A stretch of DNA of 64,000 bases from Nautilus pompilius (lineage: Eukaryota > Mollusca > Cephalopoda > Nautilida > Nautilidae): the NCBI GenBank assembly GCA_018389105.1, contig JACATO010001026.1:62001-126000 (forward strand). Direction: 5' to 3'. A program made the translations under genes and the position numbers. Shown here one piece after another: positions 11,001 to 22,739 of this stretch; position 1 is the first letter of the stretch; each line of letters starts with the position of its first letter. The notes under the pieces are model-generated. The model did not search any database. It saw only the letters and a list, made by a program, of their open reading frames with translations, and was not told the DNA's origin.

Positions 11001-13600
11001 AGCTAAATAAACAATCTGAACATTGTATATAAGCAGAACAGAACTTTTTCACATAGATTATTTATGCATTGATGTTGTTTTTATGTACAGTGTACTGTAC
11101 ATGTAAGTTGACATAATGTTAATGTAATATAGAAGAAAATTGCATAAAAATGTTGGTAAAGTGGTCAAAAATCATATCAGTTGGGCTAAAATATTGTCAT
11201 TTGTTGTTTATTTACTTCCTTTTATTGATTTCATAAGTGTCATTTTTTTAAAAAATGCCTATATCTGGCAAGTAGCTATGAAAAATTTAAATATTTAAAA
11301 ATTGAGTCTCTGAATCTGCCGAATTTGTCAGCTTTGCAGCCCAAATTTTCAAACGTCAGGTGGCCCACATAAACAAATGTGAATTTTGCAGGAGTTATTT
11401 TTTTTACATAATGGAAAAAAATTAATCTAGGGACAAGTCAAAAACAAACACTTTTAAAAATTATGGGGTGTCTGATGCACCCTAGTATATATATAAGAAA
11501 TCTGAGCAGTACAAACTTGGCATTGCAAGCCAATTTAAAAGCTAAATATATGCAAGTTCATAACTTTTTAGCTGCACAAAGCTCAATGAATATATGAAAG
11601 AAAAACTCCAAAAAATGTTCAAAGGAAATTTCATATAAAATGTGCACATTTTTCAGCTTTTTTTATTCATTCATTTCAATGCATTTATTTAGTTTTAGAA
11701 AATTTTCAAATCACAGAATTTGGTATATTCACCCAGAATGTAAAACTAAACTAACATAAATAGCAATTTTCTTAAGTCAGTGAATTTGAACTTGTTTTTG
11801 TCAAAGACTATTTTCCAAATTTGAAGGCATCTGAAAAAAAGAAATTTATGGGTCCCAAAAATAAATAAATAGCATATTTGGGAAAATGCACAGATAATAT
11901 GGATAGACAATATAATACAGAATTCATTCTTTCTCATTTATCACTTTTCCTATATTATATCAATATTCACTTATCAATCAAATATATTGCTAAAAGATAA
12001 AAAAATATCACATAATAACATGTTTTTAAACCTCAGACCCCCTTTATTAATAGAGTAAAAATAACTTTCTCAACTTGTTTAGGTAAATACTTATACACTT
12101 TGCATTATTATTTTTTGGCTGGTTCCTTGGAAAAATTTTCAAGTAAAAAAGTGAATCAACCACAATCTGTTGAATCTATTAAAAATTATGTGCACACAAA
12201 CTTGTGGTTTTATAATATAAGTTTTGTTGATGAATGTCTACAAATCTGAATGTAAAATATCAGCATAAAGAAATATATTGTGATTACATTCTACTGACTA
12301 AGCACTACAAAGTAAAACTGCTTTCTGATTTATGATTTTAGTGAAATTTTTATTTAGTGTTTATGAAAAATGATCCTGTTCATTCCATTCGATGTTGTTA
12401 TAAAAAAGATTTCTTTCAGAAAATGCTTTCATTTTCTTTTAAGATCTAAGTTTGTAGTATTCCTCTACTTTTAATCATAGAAAATAATGAATGATCCAGG
12501 AGACTAAAAATTCAAGATGTGTTGATGAAAATACATTTTTTAGTTTTGGTTAAACAATTATTAACAAAATAAGTGTTGTTGGTATATTTTTCACACTATT
12601 TTGAACAGTGCACTACAAAATATTTAATCTATTTTTTAAAGAATTATTTGAAATCACATTTGATTTCCTGAAAATAGATCTTTAGAAAAGCCTGTTGCAA
12701 GCTGTAATTGAAGATTTATCTATTTTAAGAAAAGTTTTTTTAAAATGTTAATATTAAAGAAATATGTTGTTCTGGATGTTTTAATTGAAGGAATCCAGTT
12801 AATACCAATAAAAGAATCCGAACATTTATAAAAGCAGGGAATTCCCCAACACAAGATGATTATCTTGCAGAAAAGATCTCTTTAGAAAAAGTAAATAAAA
12901 CAGTTTAAAAAAAAAATTGTTTCTTTTTGTTGTTACCTTTTTACTTAGAGACCTTTTGCAATGTTTAGTTACCTATAGAAAATGAGAAATGTGACTATAA
13001 CAAACTCCCAGTTTATGAGAAAGTAGATGGAACAATTTTCATTAAAAAGCAGTAATTTTTTTTAATTCACTTTATTTTGTTGTTTTAAGCTTTTCCTGCA
13101 TTAACAAACAAGTGTCTTGTTATTTACAAATCTTTTTTAAAACAATAAATCATAGTGCTTGTGCTTGTTTTCCTTGTTGGTTAAAGTTTATATAGTTAGC
13201 TTAAGTGTGAAGTGAAGCTGCATAACACCTACATGTAAAGTTTATTTTTTTATGGTAAGATAGGAGGGCCTTCTATGACTCCACCACATCTCTAATGGAC
13301 AATCTCTAGATTTAGTAACACAGAAAAAAGCAATCTGTCCAAGATTGCAGTCATTCATGAGAAAATGCAATATCACATCATGCACTTCCACTGCCTTTAG
13401 TATTCTATGATCCTGTGACTTTGATGAAAGAACTAAAAGCCCTAACCAAACTCCTAGTCTACAAAGAGGTCATTATTATCACCTTGCTGTAAGACTGCAA
13501 GATCCAGTAGGAACACAGAAAATATCTAAAAATCTTAGAATGTTTACCTAGCAAATACTCCAACTATTCTCTGAATTTATCAGGAAAATCATAATACAAA
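11001..13600. other. AT-rich intronic stretch
   Basis: About 2.6 kb of SCAI intron 2 with no recognised exon. Open frames are short and contain only low-complexity residues. Confidence 0.45.
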
Positions 13601-13619
13601 TGTCAGCATCCCCTCAAAA

Positions 13620-13880
13620 GCCAACTATACCTATAATTGACTATGTATTTCATTTGTTGCATGAAAGATCTTTTCCAACTGAGCTTTGGTAAGCAAAGTG
13701 CTGGAGGCCAAAGAAAGCAGTTTGAAAACACCATTAAAGCCAATTTTAAAAAGTGTGACATCAATCCAGAACAATGTAGAGAAATGTCAGCAATGGAGGT
13801 GACAACCCAGTACACTACCCATTCCAGATATCCATCACATCTGCAGAATTTGAGAGTGCAGCTGCAGTTCAAGGATTAAG
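13620..13880 (+). pseudogene. LINE-type retrotransposon C-terminal tail fragment
   Basis: The plus strand reads KDLFQLSFGKQSAGGQRKQF then ENTIKANFKKCDINPEQ. The pattern of a GK-x-S-x-GGQ-x-K-x-F motif followed by a basic helix with N-I-N-P is typical of the region after the reverse transcriptase domain in many invertebrate LINEs. Only this tail is recognisable; the polymerase part is absent. It lies in SCAI intron 2, just downstream of exon 2. Confidence 0.55.
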
Positions 13881-14051
13881 TTTCTAAGTCATCTAAAAGA
13901 GCTCACCAATGTACACAGGTATCCAACTCACCACTACTAACATTCACATTTTCTTTGTTGAAATATCAGACTTAATTTTAAAAAAAGCACAAATACACAC
14001 TAATGCTGCTTCAATGCTCATCAAATGTAATTATTTATATACTCTGCTTAC

Positions 14052-14147
14052 CGATGCTATTGTTGAAATTTCCAGAGTTTTGTATATACATCAAAAGTCC
14101 TACCAAAATATGACTGTCATTGTTTGTGACCATACTGGGGCAAATCT
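14052..14147 (-). pseudogene. SCAI: SCAI exon 2 with two in-frame stops
   Basis: A 96-bp exon between acceptor TTCCCAG and donor GTAAGC. Joined to exon 1 in phase it reads R-DLPQYGHKQ, stop, QSYFGRTFDVYTKLWKFQQ, stop, H-R. The first stop (TGA) stands where SCAI has Trp and the second (TAG) where it has Gln; each is one transition away from the sense codon (TGG to TGA, CAG to TAG). Every other residue and both splice sites are well preserved. Because the exon is 32 codons long and has the same phase at both ends, skipping it would keep the frame. Confidence 0.88.
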
Positions 14148-14477
14148 CTGGGAAAAAAAGAAAAAAGGTAAAAGTTAATCTAATTATATATTTTAATTCT
14201 GATGCTATTCAGGAAATAAATGATTATTTCATCTTTTGAAGTGGCTAGTGTGCAGAACTGTTATGGAAAGTATTATAAATGCTATAGCAATGAAAACATA
14301 CATTTCCCCCATTTTTTTGATTTTCACTAAGTGGAACTTACCATTTAAGTGAGAAGAGATAATTTAAATTTGTAAATTCAAAGATGTTGCTACATAAGAT
14401 GTTCTTTAGTATTATGCTTACTCTGATAAATTATATGACAATAGCATAAGATTTGTCAAACGTCACATTCTACATGG

Positions 14478-14745
14478 AAGGCAGGCAACATTATATGATC
14501 AGACATAATAGCTTTTAATTAAGTGAAAGACACACACACACATAGAGACAGGTAACATTACATGATCAGACATAATAGCTTTTAATAAAAGAAAGCACAC
14601 ACACACACATAGAGACAGGTAACATTACATGATCAGACATAATAGCTTTTAATTAAAAGAAAGCACACACACACACATAGAGACAGGTAACATTACATGA
14701 TCAGACATAATAGCTTTTAATTAAAAGAAAGCACACACACACTGA
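14478..14745 (+). repeat. Minisatellite, about 4 copies of a 67-69 bp unit
   Basis: Tandem copies of a unit containing GAAAGCACACACACACA, TAGAGACAGGTAACATTACA and ATCAGACATAATAGCTTTTA. The marker AGACATAATAGC recurs at about 14,501, 14,568, 14,635 and 14,703. Inner units are nearly identical; the first is diverged and the last runs into CTGACTGATAGACAG. Confidence 0.92.
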
Positions 14746-15039
14746 CTGATAGACAGAAAGACAGAGAGGGAGATATCATCAGTACAGAAAGTACAAGTAT
14801 AATGCAATAGATTATAAATGCTATATAATTATTTTAGTAGTATTTTTTTAGTTGTATGCAATTCACACAGAAATAAAATAATATAGTAGCCCAACAAATA
14901 AATTTAAAAATGAAAATAAAAGGCTAGAGATATTTATCACATCTTTTTGACAGGCAATAATTGAACAGTGCAATTTATAATTAATAATTATTTTTTAAAA
15001 AAGCTAATTTTTATCCTCGTTTCAACCACTTCTAATTAC

Positions 15040-15149
15040 ACTGAATGTTCTATACATAACAGACACTTCAACATTATCCCTTATGATAGCTGTTATTTTA
15101 CCTGGATAGTGCTTCTTATCATAGTCAACAACCATCCAATCCCCTAACA
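15040..15149 (-). pseudogene. Older transposon-like coding relic, part split off by the hAT insertion
   Basis: Read on the minus strand, the DNA just left of the hAT gives LGDWMVVDYDKKHYPGKITA followed by IIRDNVEVSVMY. A GDW-V-V-x-Y-D...YPG motif is, from memory, the C-terminal end of an uncharacterised repeat-encoded protein found in many invertebrates. Frame-like sequence continues on the other side of the hAT (18,282 to about 18,470), for example GLTSYTDELIECC, so the hAT seems to have landed inside this older relic. Confidence 0.45.
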
Positions 15150-15583
15150 CAGGGCTCTCCAAACTATGGCCTGCCACATAATTTCATCCGGCCCGCCAAA
15201 CAAATCCGTGTGGTGGCCTTGAAAAAATAATTATCGTACGACTGGCATCGCTGAATTATTCAAAGCTGGGCTGCTGACTGGTGGCGCTCAGCCCGAGTCA
15301 GTTTCCCTCTCTCTCGACAGTGTGACGCACAGATACTAGTACTGGTAGGTATGTGCTGTGCATTACAACCAATCAGTTGTGTATAACTGTATATTGTGGG
15401 GATGGAGGGCGAGTGGGGCTTCGCTGTATTCTGTGTGGTTATGTGAGAGAGAGCGTGGGGGTGAGTGAACTAGGGTTGATGTAGGGTTTGATCGCTGACG
15501 ACGTGTTGCAGGCAGTGTTGTCATGGACTGCGTGGTGTGGTGTTGTCACGTGTCGCTGGCCGCTCCGAGATGGACGTAGAACA

Positions 15584-16060
15584 GCTCCGTCCACACGAGG
15601 GAGCAAATGCTTCAGTTTCATGGAGCACAAACACTGTACAATATTCTTTTCTCTGTACTTTGACAATGCCTTTATCTTAGTTATACAAAATAGCAATAAT
15701 ACTATTGTAGCCAAAAATATTGCATGTTTAAAATAGTTAAAATGGTAACCATTAAGTTTATCAACGAAAGCTGTTGCCATAATATTTACCACTTTGTAAT
15801 AATACGCTATGCTTTTTAACACCACATACAAGCTGTTTTTTCCTGTAGAATTTATTTCCACTAATTTAGAAGGCTAAATTTCTACATATTTTAGAGTTTT
15901 AAATACCCATCTTCATAAATTATTAAGCAAAATTGTTCGTCGAGCATCCAGTAAAAACAGGGAGCATTTGCTGCTTGCTCTCCGTTTTGGGAGCAAATTT
16001 GGTGTTTGGCAGCAAGTGTTTCCTAAAACGGGAGCATTTGCTCCCTCATGTGGATGGGCC
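15584..16060. mobile_element. Nested inverted-repeat element (MITE-like) in the hAT leader
   Basis: The outer 28 bp match as inverted repeats: 15,584-15,611 contains CCACACGAGGGAGCAAATGC and 16,033-16,060, reversed, CCACATGAGGGAGCAAATGC. The word GGAGCAAATGCT and its variants recur inside the right end (15,960-16,050). No clear target duplication was resolved and no coding frame is convincing, so this is either a small nonautonomous element or an inverted-repeat part of the host hAT. Confidence 0.55.
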
Positions 16061-16304
16061 TTAACATGCACTGCTGCACTCTCCCTCCTGCTATACTGTC
16101 GCGGTGTGCGGACACCCTAAACGTAGTGTTGCTGAATGCATTGTGGGAATATTTTTGCTGTTATTTTTTGTTGATATTATTTTTCGTTTGAGCGTCATCT
16201 TAATCTGCTTCGATATTCTACTCAACTATATTTTTGTTCATATTTTTTCTGCTAATATACGACTAATACCCTTATGTTTTCAGATATGGAAAAGATAAAG
16301 AAAA

Positions 16305-18077
16305 GTGGACAGTGAGTGTCGTCAGTTCAATGACGAACGGAAGATAAAGTACTTTTTTGTGAAAGCAAATGATAAAGCTTTATGCCTCATATGTAGAGAC
16401 AGTGTTGCTGTTCTGAAGGAATACAATATCCGTCGGCATTATGAATCTAAACATGGCTCAAGTTATTCTCACATCACAGGAGCAGAACGCACTAAAAAGT
16501 TTGAATCATTTCAGCACAGTCTGCATTCTCAACAAGCTGTTTTCCATATGAAAAAATCTGAAAATGAAACTTCAACTAGAGCCAATTACAAAGTTGCCTA
16601 TGTGTTGGCCAAAAAAGGTAAACCTTTCACTGATGGTAGTATCATAAAAGAGTGTATAGTGGAAGCAGCAGGAGAGGTATGTCCAGAAAAAGTAAACCTC
16701 TTCAAAATGATAAGTCTTGGGTCAAATACTGTTGCTCGTAGAATTGAAGATTTAGGAGGCGACATAATTCGGCAAATAAAGGAAAAAACAAAAATTTTTG
16801 TTGGTATTCTCTTGCGTTGGATGAATCAACTGATGTGTGTGATACCTCTCAGCTCTTAGTATTCATTTGTGGTGTTGATAGTGAATTTAATGTGACCCAA
16901 GAATTAGCATCAGTTCACAGCATGCACACCACAACAACTGGAGAGGACATTTTCAATGAAGTAAGTAAAACTATGACAGAATATAACCTGGAATGGAAAC
17001 AAGTGCAGTGTGTGACAATTGATGGAGGAAAGAATATGTCTGGGACAAAGAAGGGTTTGGTTGGGCAAATTACAACAGCTTGTGAGGGTGGAGGATTCTC
17101 AAAACCCATTTTTCTGCATTGCCTTATCCATCAACAAGCATTGTGCCTAAAATATGTTGATATGTCTTGTGTCATGAAACCTGTTGTTTCTGTGGTTAAT
17201 TTCATTAGATCTCATGCACTCAACCATCGCCAGTTCCGTGATTTCTTGAAAGAAATTGATGCCGAGTTTGTTGACTTGCCTTATTATACAGCAGTTAGAT
17301 GGCTTAGTTGTGGAAAGGTTTTGCTGCATTTCTTTGAGATCAGATTAGAAATTGATTTATTTCTCACAGAGGAAAATAAATGGATATGGAAATTGCCATT
17401 TTTTGCAGATATGACAGGTCATACATATGAATCAATTGAATCTGAAGTTGCAAGACAAAACAAATTTGATCAGTGACTACTTTGTTCATGTCAAGGCATT
17501 CAGAGCAAAACTTGCGCTACTTGAAGGCCAGGTGAAAGTTAAGAATTTTGCTCATTTTCCATGTTGTGAAAAATTTCATGCAGAAAGTAAAGTTGAATTT
17601 CCTTCTTCATTTGCAAATGAAATAATTTCAGATTTGAAAAAACAGTTTCAGGAGCGATTTGCTGACCTTGATGCCAAAGCAAATGAAATCAGGCTCTTTC
17701 ATAATCCATTTGACTGCAATGCTGGAAATCTTCCAACTCAATTTCAAATGGAAATTAATGATCTCCAGGCAGATGACAGACTGAAAGATAAGTATAGAGA
17801 AGGAAATCTGATTGAGTTTTATAAATGCCTGCAGCCAGATCAGTTTCCAAATTTGATAAAGTTTGCTTGTAGTTTTGTGTCCATTTTTGGTACAACATAC
17901 TTGTGTGAACAAACATTTTCCAAAATGAAGTATGTGAAATCTAACTATCGAGCAAATTTGTCTAATGATCATTTGAAATCAATTCTTACAATTGGCTCAT
18001 CTAATCTGGAACCTGATTTTAATGAAATTTTGAAGTCAAAACACAGTATCATTTGTCACACTAATTTGGTTGCATAA
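16305..18077 (+). pseudogene. hAT transposase (GTF2IRD2/EPM2AIP1-like), two frameshifts
   Basis: Transposase that would cut and rejoin the hAT ends. Segment 1 (16,305-16,859) starts MDSECRQFNDERKIKYFFV and contains a BED-type zinc finger, CLICRDSVAV followed by IRRHYESKH (C-x2-C, H-x4-H). Segment 2 (16,817-17,476) has DESTDVCDTSQLLVF, a likely first catalytic Asp, and CVTIDGGKNMSG, a likely second, then the conserved HCLIHQQALC block and a WLS block. Segment 3 (17,427-18,077) ends with the hATC dimerisation region, TTYLCEQTFSKMKYVKS, whose Glu corresponds to the third catalytic residue by position. Frameshifts near 16,815 and 17,425 break an otherwise continuous gene of roughly 590 codons; few other defects are visible. 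Function in trans from other copies is possible, but not from this frame. Confidence 0.92.
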
Positions 18078-18289
18078 AACTAAAGGCAGGAATCTATTCA
18101 GTTTACCCTGATTTTTTCCAACAAGATATGTTTTAATTTTTCCATGTTTATACTCTAATATTTGAGGAAATTAAATTACTGGCACTGATTTGTTTTTTTT
18201 TTCATTTTTTATTCCTTCATCCCGCATAAATGTGGGAAATATATAATGTGGCCCTTACATTGAAAAGTTTGGAGACCCCTGCCCTAACA

Positions 18290-20050
18290 CACAACATTCT
18301 ATCAGTTCATCAGTGTACGATGTCAAGCCATACACAATCTTTGGTGCCTTTCGGGGATCAGTTCTCATTTCTAATTTATTTTTGTAAAGTTAGAATATTC
18401 TTTTCACATCATGCCATGCAAATACATTTTGCTGATGCTTGGTACTCTTGGACACCAAAACACTAATTTTTTCTCTCAGTGAAATTATCAATTTCAGTCT
18501 GGGAAATATTGAGTACTCAGACACTTGACATCAATTCAGTGGCCACCTTAGCAAAGTTTGAGATTCTATACCAAGACAATACTCTTGCTCATGACCTTAC
18601 TTCTCATAAGACTTTTTGCACATCAATAATACCATCACTATGAAAGGTAGCAAATAATGCCAACTGATTCCACATCAATTGTTTGCCTAACTCATACAAC
18701 ACTTTCACAAAAACCTGTTTTTGAATTCAGATCATAGGCCATCAGTATATATGATGAGATGCTTACCAAAACTAGTTGGATCTACAGTAGAGACTAGTTT
18801 CATGAGAAAAGTCTAAATACTATTATTCTTTCCTTTTTCCTGGCTACTAATCACTATCGAATATATATATATATGGTCTATCCTCAAGGTGCAAAGCAGC
18901 AGTAAAGAAATTGATTGACACTCTGTCATGTCCACAGTGCACTCTGTACCTCATTTTGGTATTGACAGCTGTAGATCACAGCAAAGTTACAGTGAGGCAC
19001 ACTTTCATTAGGATCAGATTTGTCTCTAATAAAAGTGAATGAATCACTTTCATTCTTAAATATTCCTGAAATATAGGGAAAATCAATAGTAATTACATCA
19101 ACACAATTACCATTGCACCCATTTTGGCTTCAAGTTTCAACCTTTAACAATCCTTTGGCCAATATTTTCAAACATTTTTATTTCACAATTTCAAGTTTTC
19201 TGCTAGGCACTCGTTTCTTCCCACATCTAAAAATAAAGTTTTAAGAGAGACTTTTGATAATTTTATTTTGGAAAGAGTGCTGGTGTCCTCTTCAAACATA
19301 GCAAGTGTAGATTGATTATGAAACCTACAATGTGAGTACAGTTTCTCCTTAGACTATCATGAATCATGGGTGCTGATTCAAGGTTAGAATCTAAATGATG
19401 ATGATGATTTATACTGAACTTTTGCTACTGTCACTTCAATTTTTTTTTGTATATTATGCATGTAACAATATTTTTTAAAGAGAAAAACAACATTTACTTG
19501 GAAGTTTAAGTTTCTATCTTGCTTCAGTTGTACTCTTTGATCTTAACTGCCAACAGGGTTCTGCACAGCTTACCAAAAGATGGGGACAGTTGACCCATGT
19601 TATTGGAAAGTGGGGTCATTAGACCACATCAGGTAATGTCATTGTATAAGCAGTTTTAATTATTTAAACCAGAGGTGTGATTGATAAAACTGCTTTTCTT
19701 AAACTAATATTATTATTAAAATAAATTATATGAATGCTTATAAAGTTGACTTGTATGACTAAACGAAATTGGTGTTTTAAAGGAATAATGACAAATTCAT
19801 ACAACTTTATTAAATATTTTGTTCAAAGAAACATTAGTGAACACAAATGACCAGGTTCTCAAGTCCATACAAGAGTCAGGGCAATTAGCAAGAAATATAT
19901 ATGTATACCTTTGATAAAATATTTAACACTTATGAATCAAATATGAAAGGTTAACAGTAAAAAAAAAGTCAAAATCAAACACTGACATTTCCTGAAATGA
20001 ACTGAGTCTCCAAAAATTAAAGTAGCACTTGTATTAGTTTTGGTTCTTGT
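18290..20050. other. Intronic stretch, with relic near the left end
   Basis: The first 180 bp continues the older relic described at 15,040-15,149. The remainder is AT-rich with a short TA run near 18,856 and shows no recognised exon. Confidence 0.4.
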
Positions 20051-22090
20051 GGATAGTAAGCATTCTCCTGTCTTTGGAATTTCTCCAATGGAGAAATGCA
20101 GCAGCAAAGTCAAAATGATCAATGGGTCCTCTCTCCAGTTTAACCAGGAGCTAGGATGTTTTCACCAGATTTTGAGCACTGAACCCTCTCTCACAGTCTG
20201 ATGTGTGGATTGGAGCAGTCAAAGCTAAAGAAGCAAGTTTCAGTAAATTGGGCACATCTTCCTTATGATATTGGTTGATGAGGCTCCACAGATCCTTTTA
20301 TCTCTGGGAAAACCAGCATTGATCACTAAAAACTAGAGAAGAGACCACTCCTTTCTGGTTGCAGCTGCGTCAATGGGTGGCTGGTTAGTGGCAGCTGAAC
20401 TATCGTTTTTTGGTTTTGACAGTTGTGATTTCCCATACTTTCTATTCAGTATTCCCAGCCCCTCATTTCCCCACGTCTCCAGGTCATCGAGAGGAATGAT
20501 AACGGTCTAAGTCCCAATGCCCCATAAGCATATATGATGTTACTGCCATCTGCTGGGAATTTATGGTTAAGTTTCTCAAGCAAGGCATCCACAAAATTTT
20601 CTTTGATGCTATTAATATTTTGTTTTCCTTTGACAAAATGAGTTTCCTTGTAAACAAGTTTTCCTCCAATAACTTTCAGATGATCATTTTGAAGTTTGTG
20701 AAGATAGGTGTGATCATCCACACCAGCTCTTATTTTCTGAAGAGCTGATCTACAGGTTGTGATTGAAGTTTCTACCAGGCTGGCATGTAGATCTATTTTC
20801 TGGAAAATGTGGCACAATTCAGATACAATTGGCAATATGTCCATGAGCATGTATGTAAGTGCAATAAAATCATACTGGACCAACTTATTGTCATATCCTT
20901 TAGATTTAGCATCATATGTGGTAAAAAAAAAAAGTGATAAGGGAGTCCAGGCATTGATAGACTGTTGACAGCTAAATAGACTGACAGCCATCTCACCTCA
21001 TGTACTTCTTTCACTTTGAGCTTAGGCTCATCTAGCATCTCCTGGATGGATGTGAGCTTAGTTGTTCTGTTAGCAGATGCCTTAAAAAAATAAAATATAC
21101 CAGTCAGTGGTTGCTTGATAGTCTATCAGATAGGGCACAGAATCTGCTGCTTGTGATGTGTGACCAGAGCTAGTTTGTGGGCAAGACAATGATAGTTTAT
21201 CAGCGTTGGATTATTTCTTAGCATGTAACCAGTCAAGCCCTCTCCCATTCCAGTCATCACCTTGGCCCCATCAGTTCCAAGTCCCATAACTTTAGTGAGT
21301 GGAATTTGCCATTCATAAAGAATTTCATTCAACTTGTCATGTATGGCCCTACCAGTTGCACAAGAATACAGTACTTGGTTCAAAAGTGTCTGGATCTATA
21401 ATTCTGGCATAAACTACAAGTTTTTTTCTCACTGCCATGACAGTGCTTTCATCACACAGGACAATGAGGACTGGTGATTTTATGAGCCTGTCATTGATGT
21501 TTCCCCTAATGGTTACTACTATGGATTCTAACATCTCAGAAGCTGTTCTGTCAGGACTCTAGTTTACATTTTTGGCTGTTTTCAAGCCAGTTAGCCATCC
21601 AAAAAACGACTCTCATGGGATCTAAGACACTATTTTCTTTACTCATCTGCAAATTTTTTACAGCTTTGTCAAACTGAGGTGCCATGATATCAGTTTGCAT
21701 ATCTGCTTTGTGATCAATGCTATCTGCATGAATGGTGAGGGCACTTGTTCTAAAAGTTTGTATTTTCATTAATGCTATTGTGCTTGTTATGTTTGATACA
21801 CACAGAACAAGTCATTGAATGTTTCTCTTTGTCATACCGTAACCACGTAAAGTCACTCACCCACAGTTTTGGAATTTTCTGACACATGTTCAGGACTGGG
21901 ATTCCTGGACACTGCCAGATGACTGAGTAACGTCATCGGAGACCGGTTGTTCAGTCAGTGTGCCATCTTCATTTGTCCAGTCATGTGCTTCTTTCACCGT
22001 TTCTGATCTTTGGTTGGTTTCATTTTTCCTCATTTTCGCAAGAAAACATAAAATTGATGTGGATGCTTTGCGTTTATTCGCCGCCATCTT
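20050..22090 (-). pseudogene. Second hAT transposase relic (KIAA1586/ZNF862-like)
   Basis: The minus strand starts MAANKRKASTSILCFLAKMR at 22,087 and continues through a cysteine-poor BED/TTF-like part. It then shows IKSPVLIVLCDESTVMAVRK (about 21,440), MGLGTDGAKVMTGMGEGLTG with INYHCLAHKLALV (21,180-21,300), EVRWLSVYLAVNSLSM (near 20,960), and finally ALTAPIHTSDCERGFSAQNL near 20,200, the hATC dimerisation block. These are the ordered hAT landmarks: DES, D-G-A-x-V-M, C-x-A-H, W-L-S and the Cys-Glu-Arg-x-Phe-Ser motif. Several stops and frameshifts interrupt it. Terminal repeats and target duplication were not found. It lies in SCAI intron 1 in the same orientation as SCAI, but is a different hAT lineage from the 15-18 kb element. 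Confidence 0.85.
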
Positions 22091-22739
22091 AAAATCTCCA
22101 AAAACATTGAGCGAATTAAACGCTACTTCTTATTGGTCACAAATAATCAGGTGATGGCACTTTTCGCCAATAGAAAACTCTCTAGCAAACTGTCCTCGGC
22201 CTGCATGTTAACCACAAGAGACAAACAGACAGGTCACAATCGACGTAATATGTGATTGTACAAATAAATATTAAATAAATTGAAATGTATCCATTTTAGA
22301 GATTATAAACATGCAAATGAATATCAAAATGCTATTAATGTCTAATATTTATGTAGAATAGTAAAGTTTTTTACTTTTTATTATTATTCAAATTTAATAC
22401 ATAAATTATGCCGTATAAATGAGACTGATAACTCAGTACTGGCTCAATATTTTTTTCTCATGAACTACTGCCAATATTTCCAGAATAGTTCTGATAAGAG
22501 CCGGGGTTGGACACTTTTTTCTTGGCCGATTTGAAGTCTCTCCTTAAGCGTTTTCCTTGAAATATTGATTTCAATTTTGTTCCTCCATAAAACTTCTTTC
22601 ATTATTATAATATATGACCTTGACCTTCGTTCAAATTGGCTCCCTACGCCTATCTACTTAACGTTGACAACTAGAAAGCGTGTAGGAAACCTAGTGAGAT
22701 CCCTTTATTATTATTATTATATCTAATCCACACTTGTGT

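Larger units (their letters stand above)
15150..18281 (+). mobile_element. Nearly complete hAT element, 3132 bp, with 8-bp target duplication
   Basis: The terminal repeats are CAGGGCTCTCCAAACT at the left and, reversed, CAGGGGTCTCCAAACT at the right. The 8-bp target duplication CCCTAACA flanks both sides exactly (15,142-15,149 and 18,282-18,289). Inside is a plus-strand transposase gene (16,305-18,077) and an upstream region of about 1.1 kb with a nested inverted-repeat element. Family resemblance is to the hAT group that gave rise to GTF2IRD2, SCAND3 and EPM2AIP1 proteins. It lies in SCAI intron 1 on the strand opposite to SCAI. The exact duplication and the nearly full coding frame indicate a fairly recent insertion. 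Confidence 0.95.

Noticed and set aside
15439..15861. 140-codon minus-strand open frame in the hAT leader
   Set aside because: It crosses the nested inverted-repeat element, resembles nothing and lies opposite to the transposase; probably chance in a GC-richer leader.
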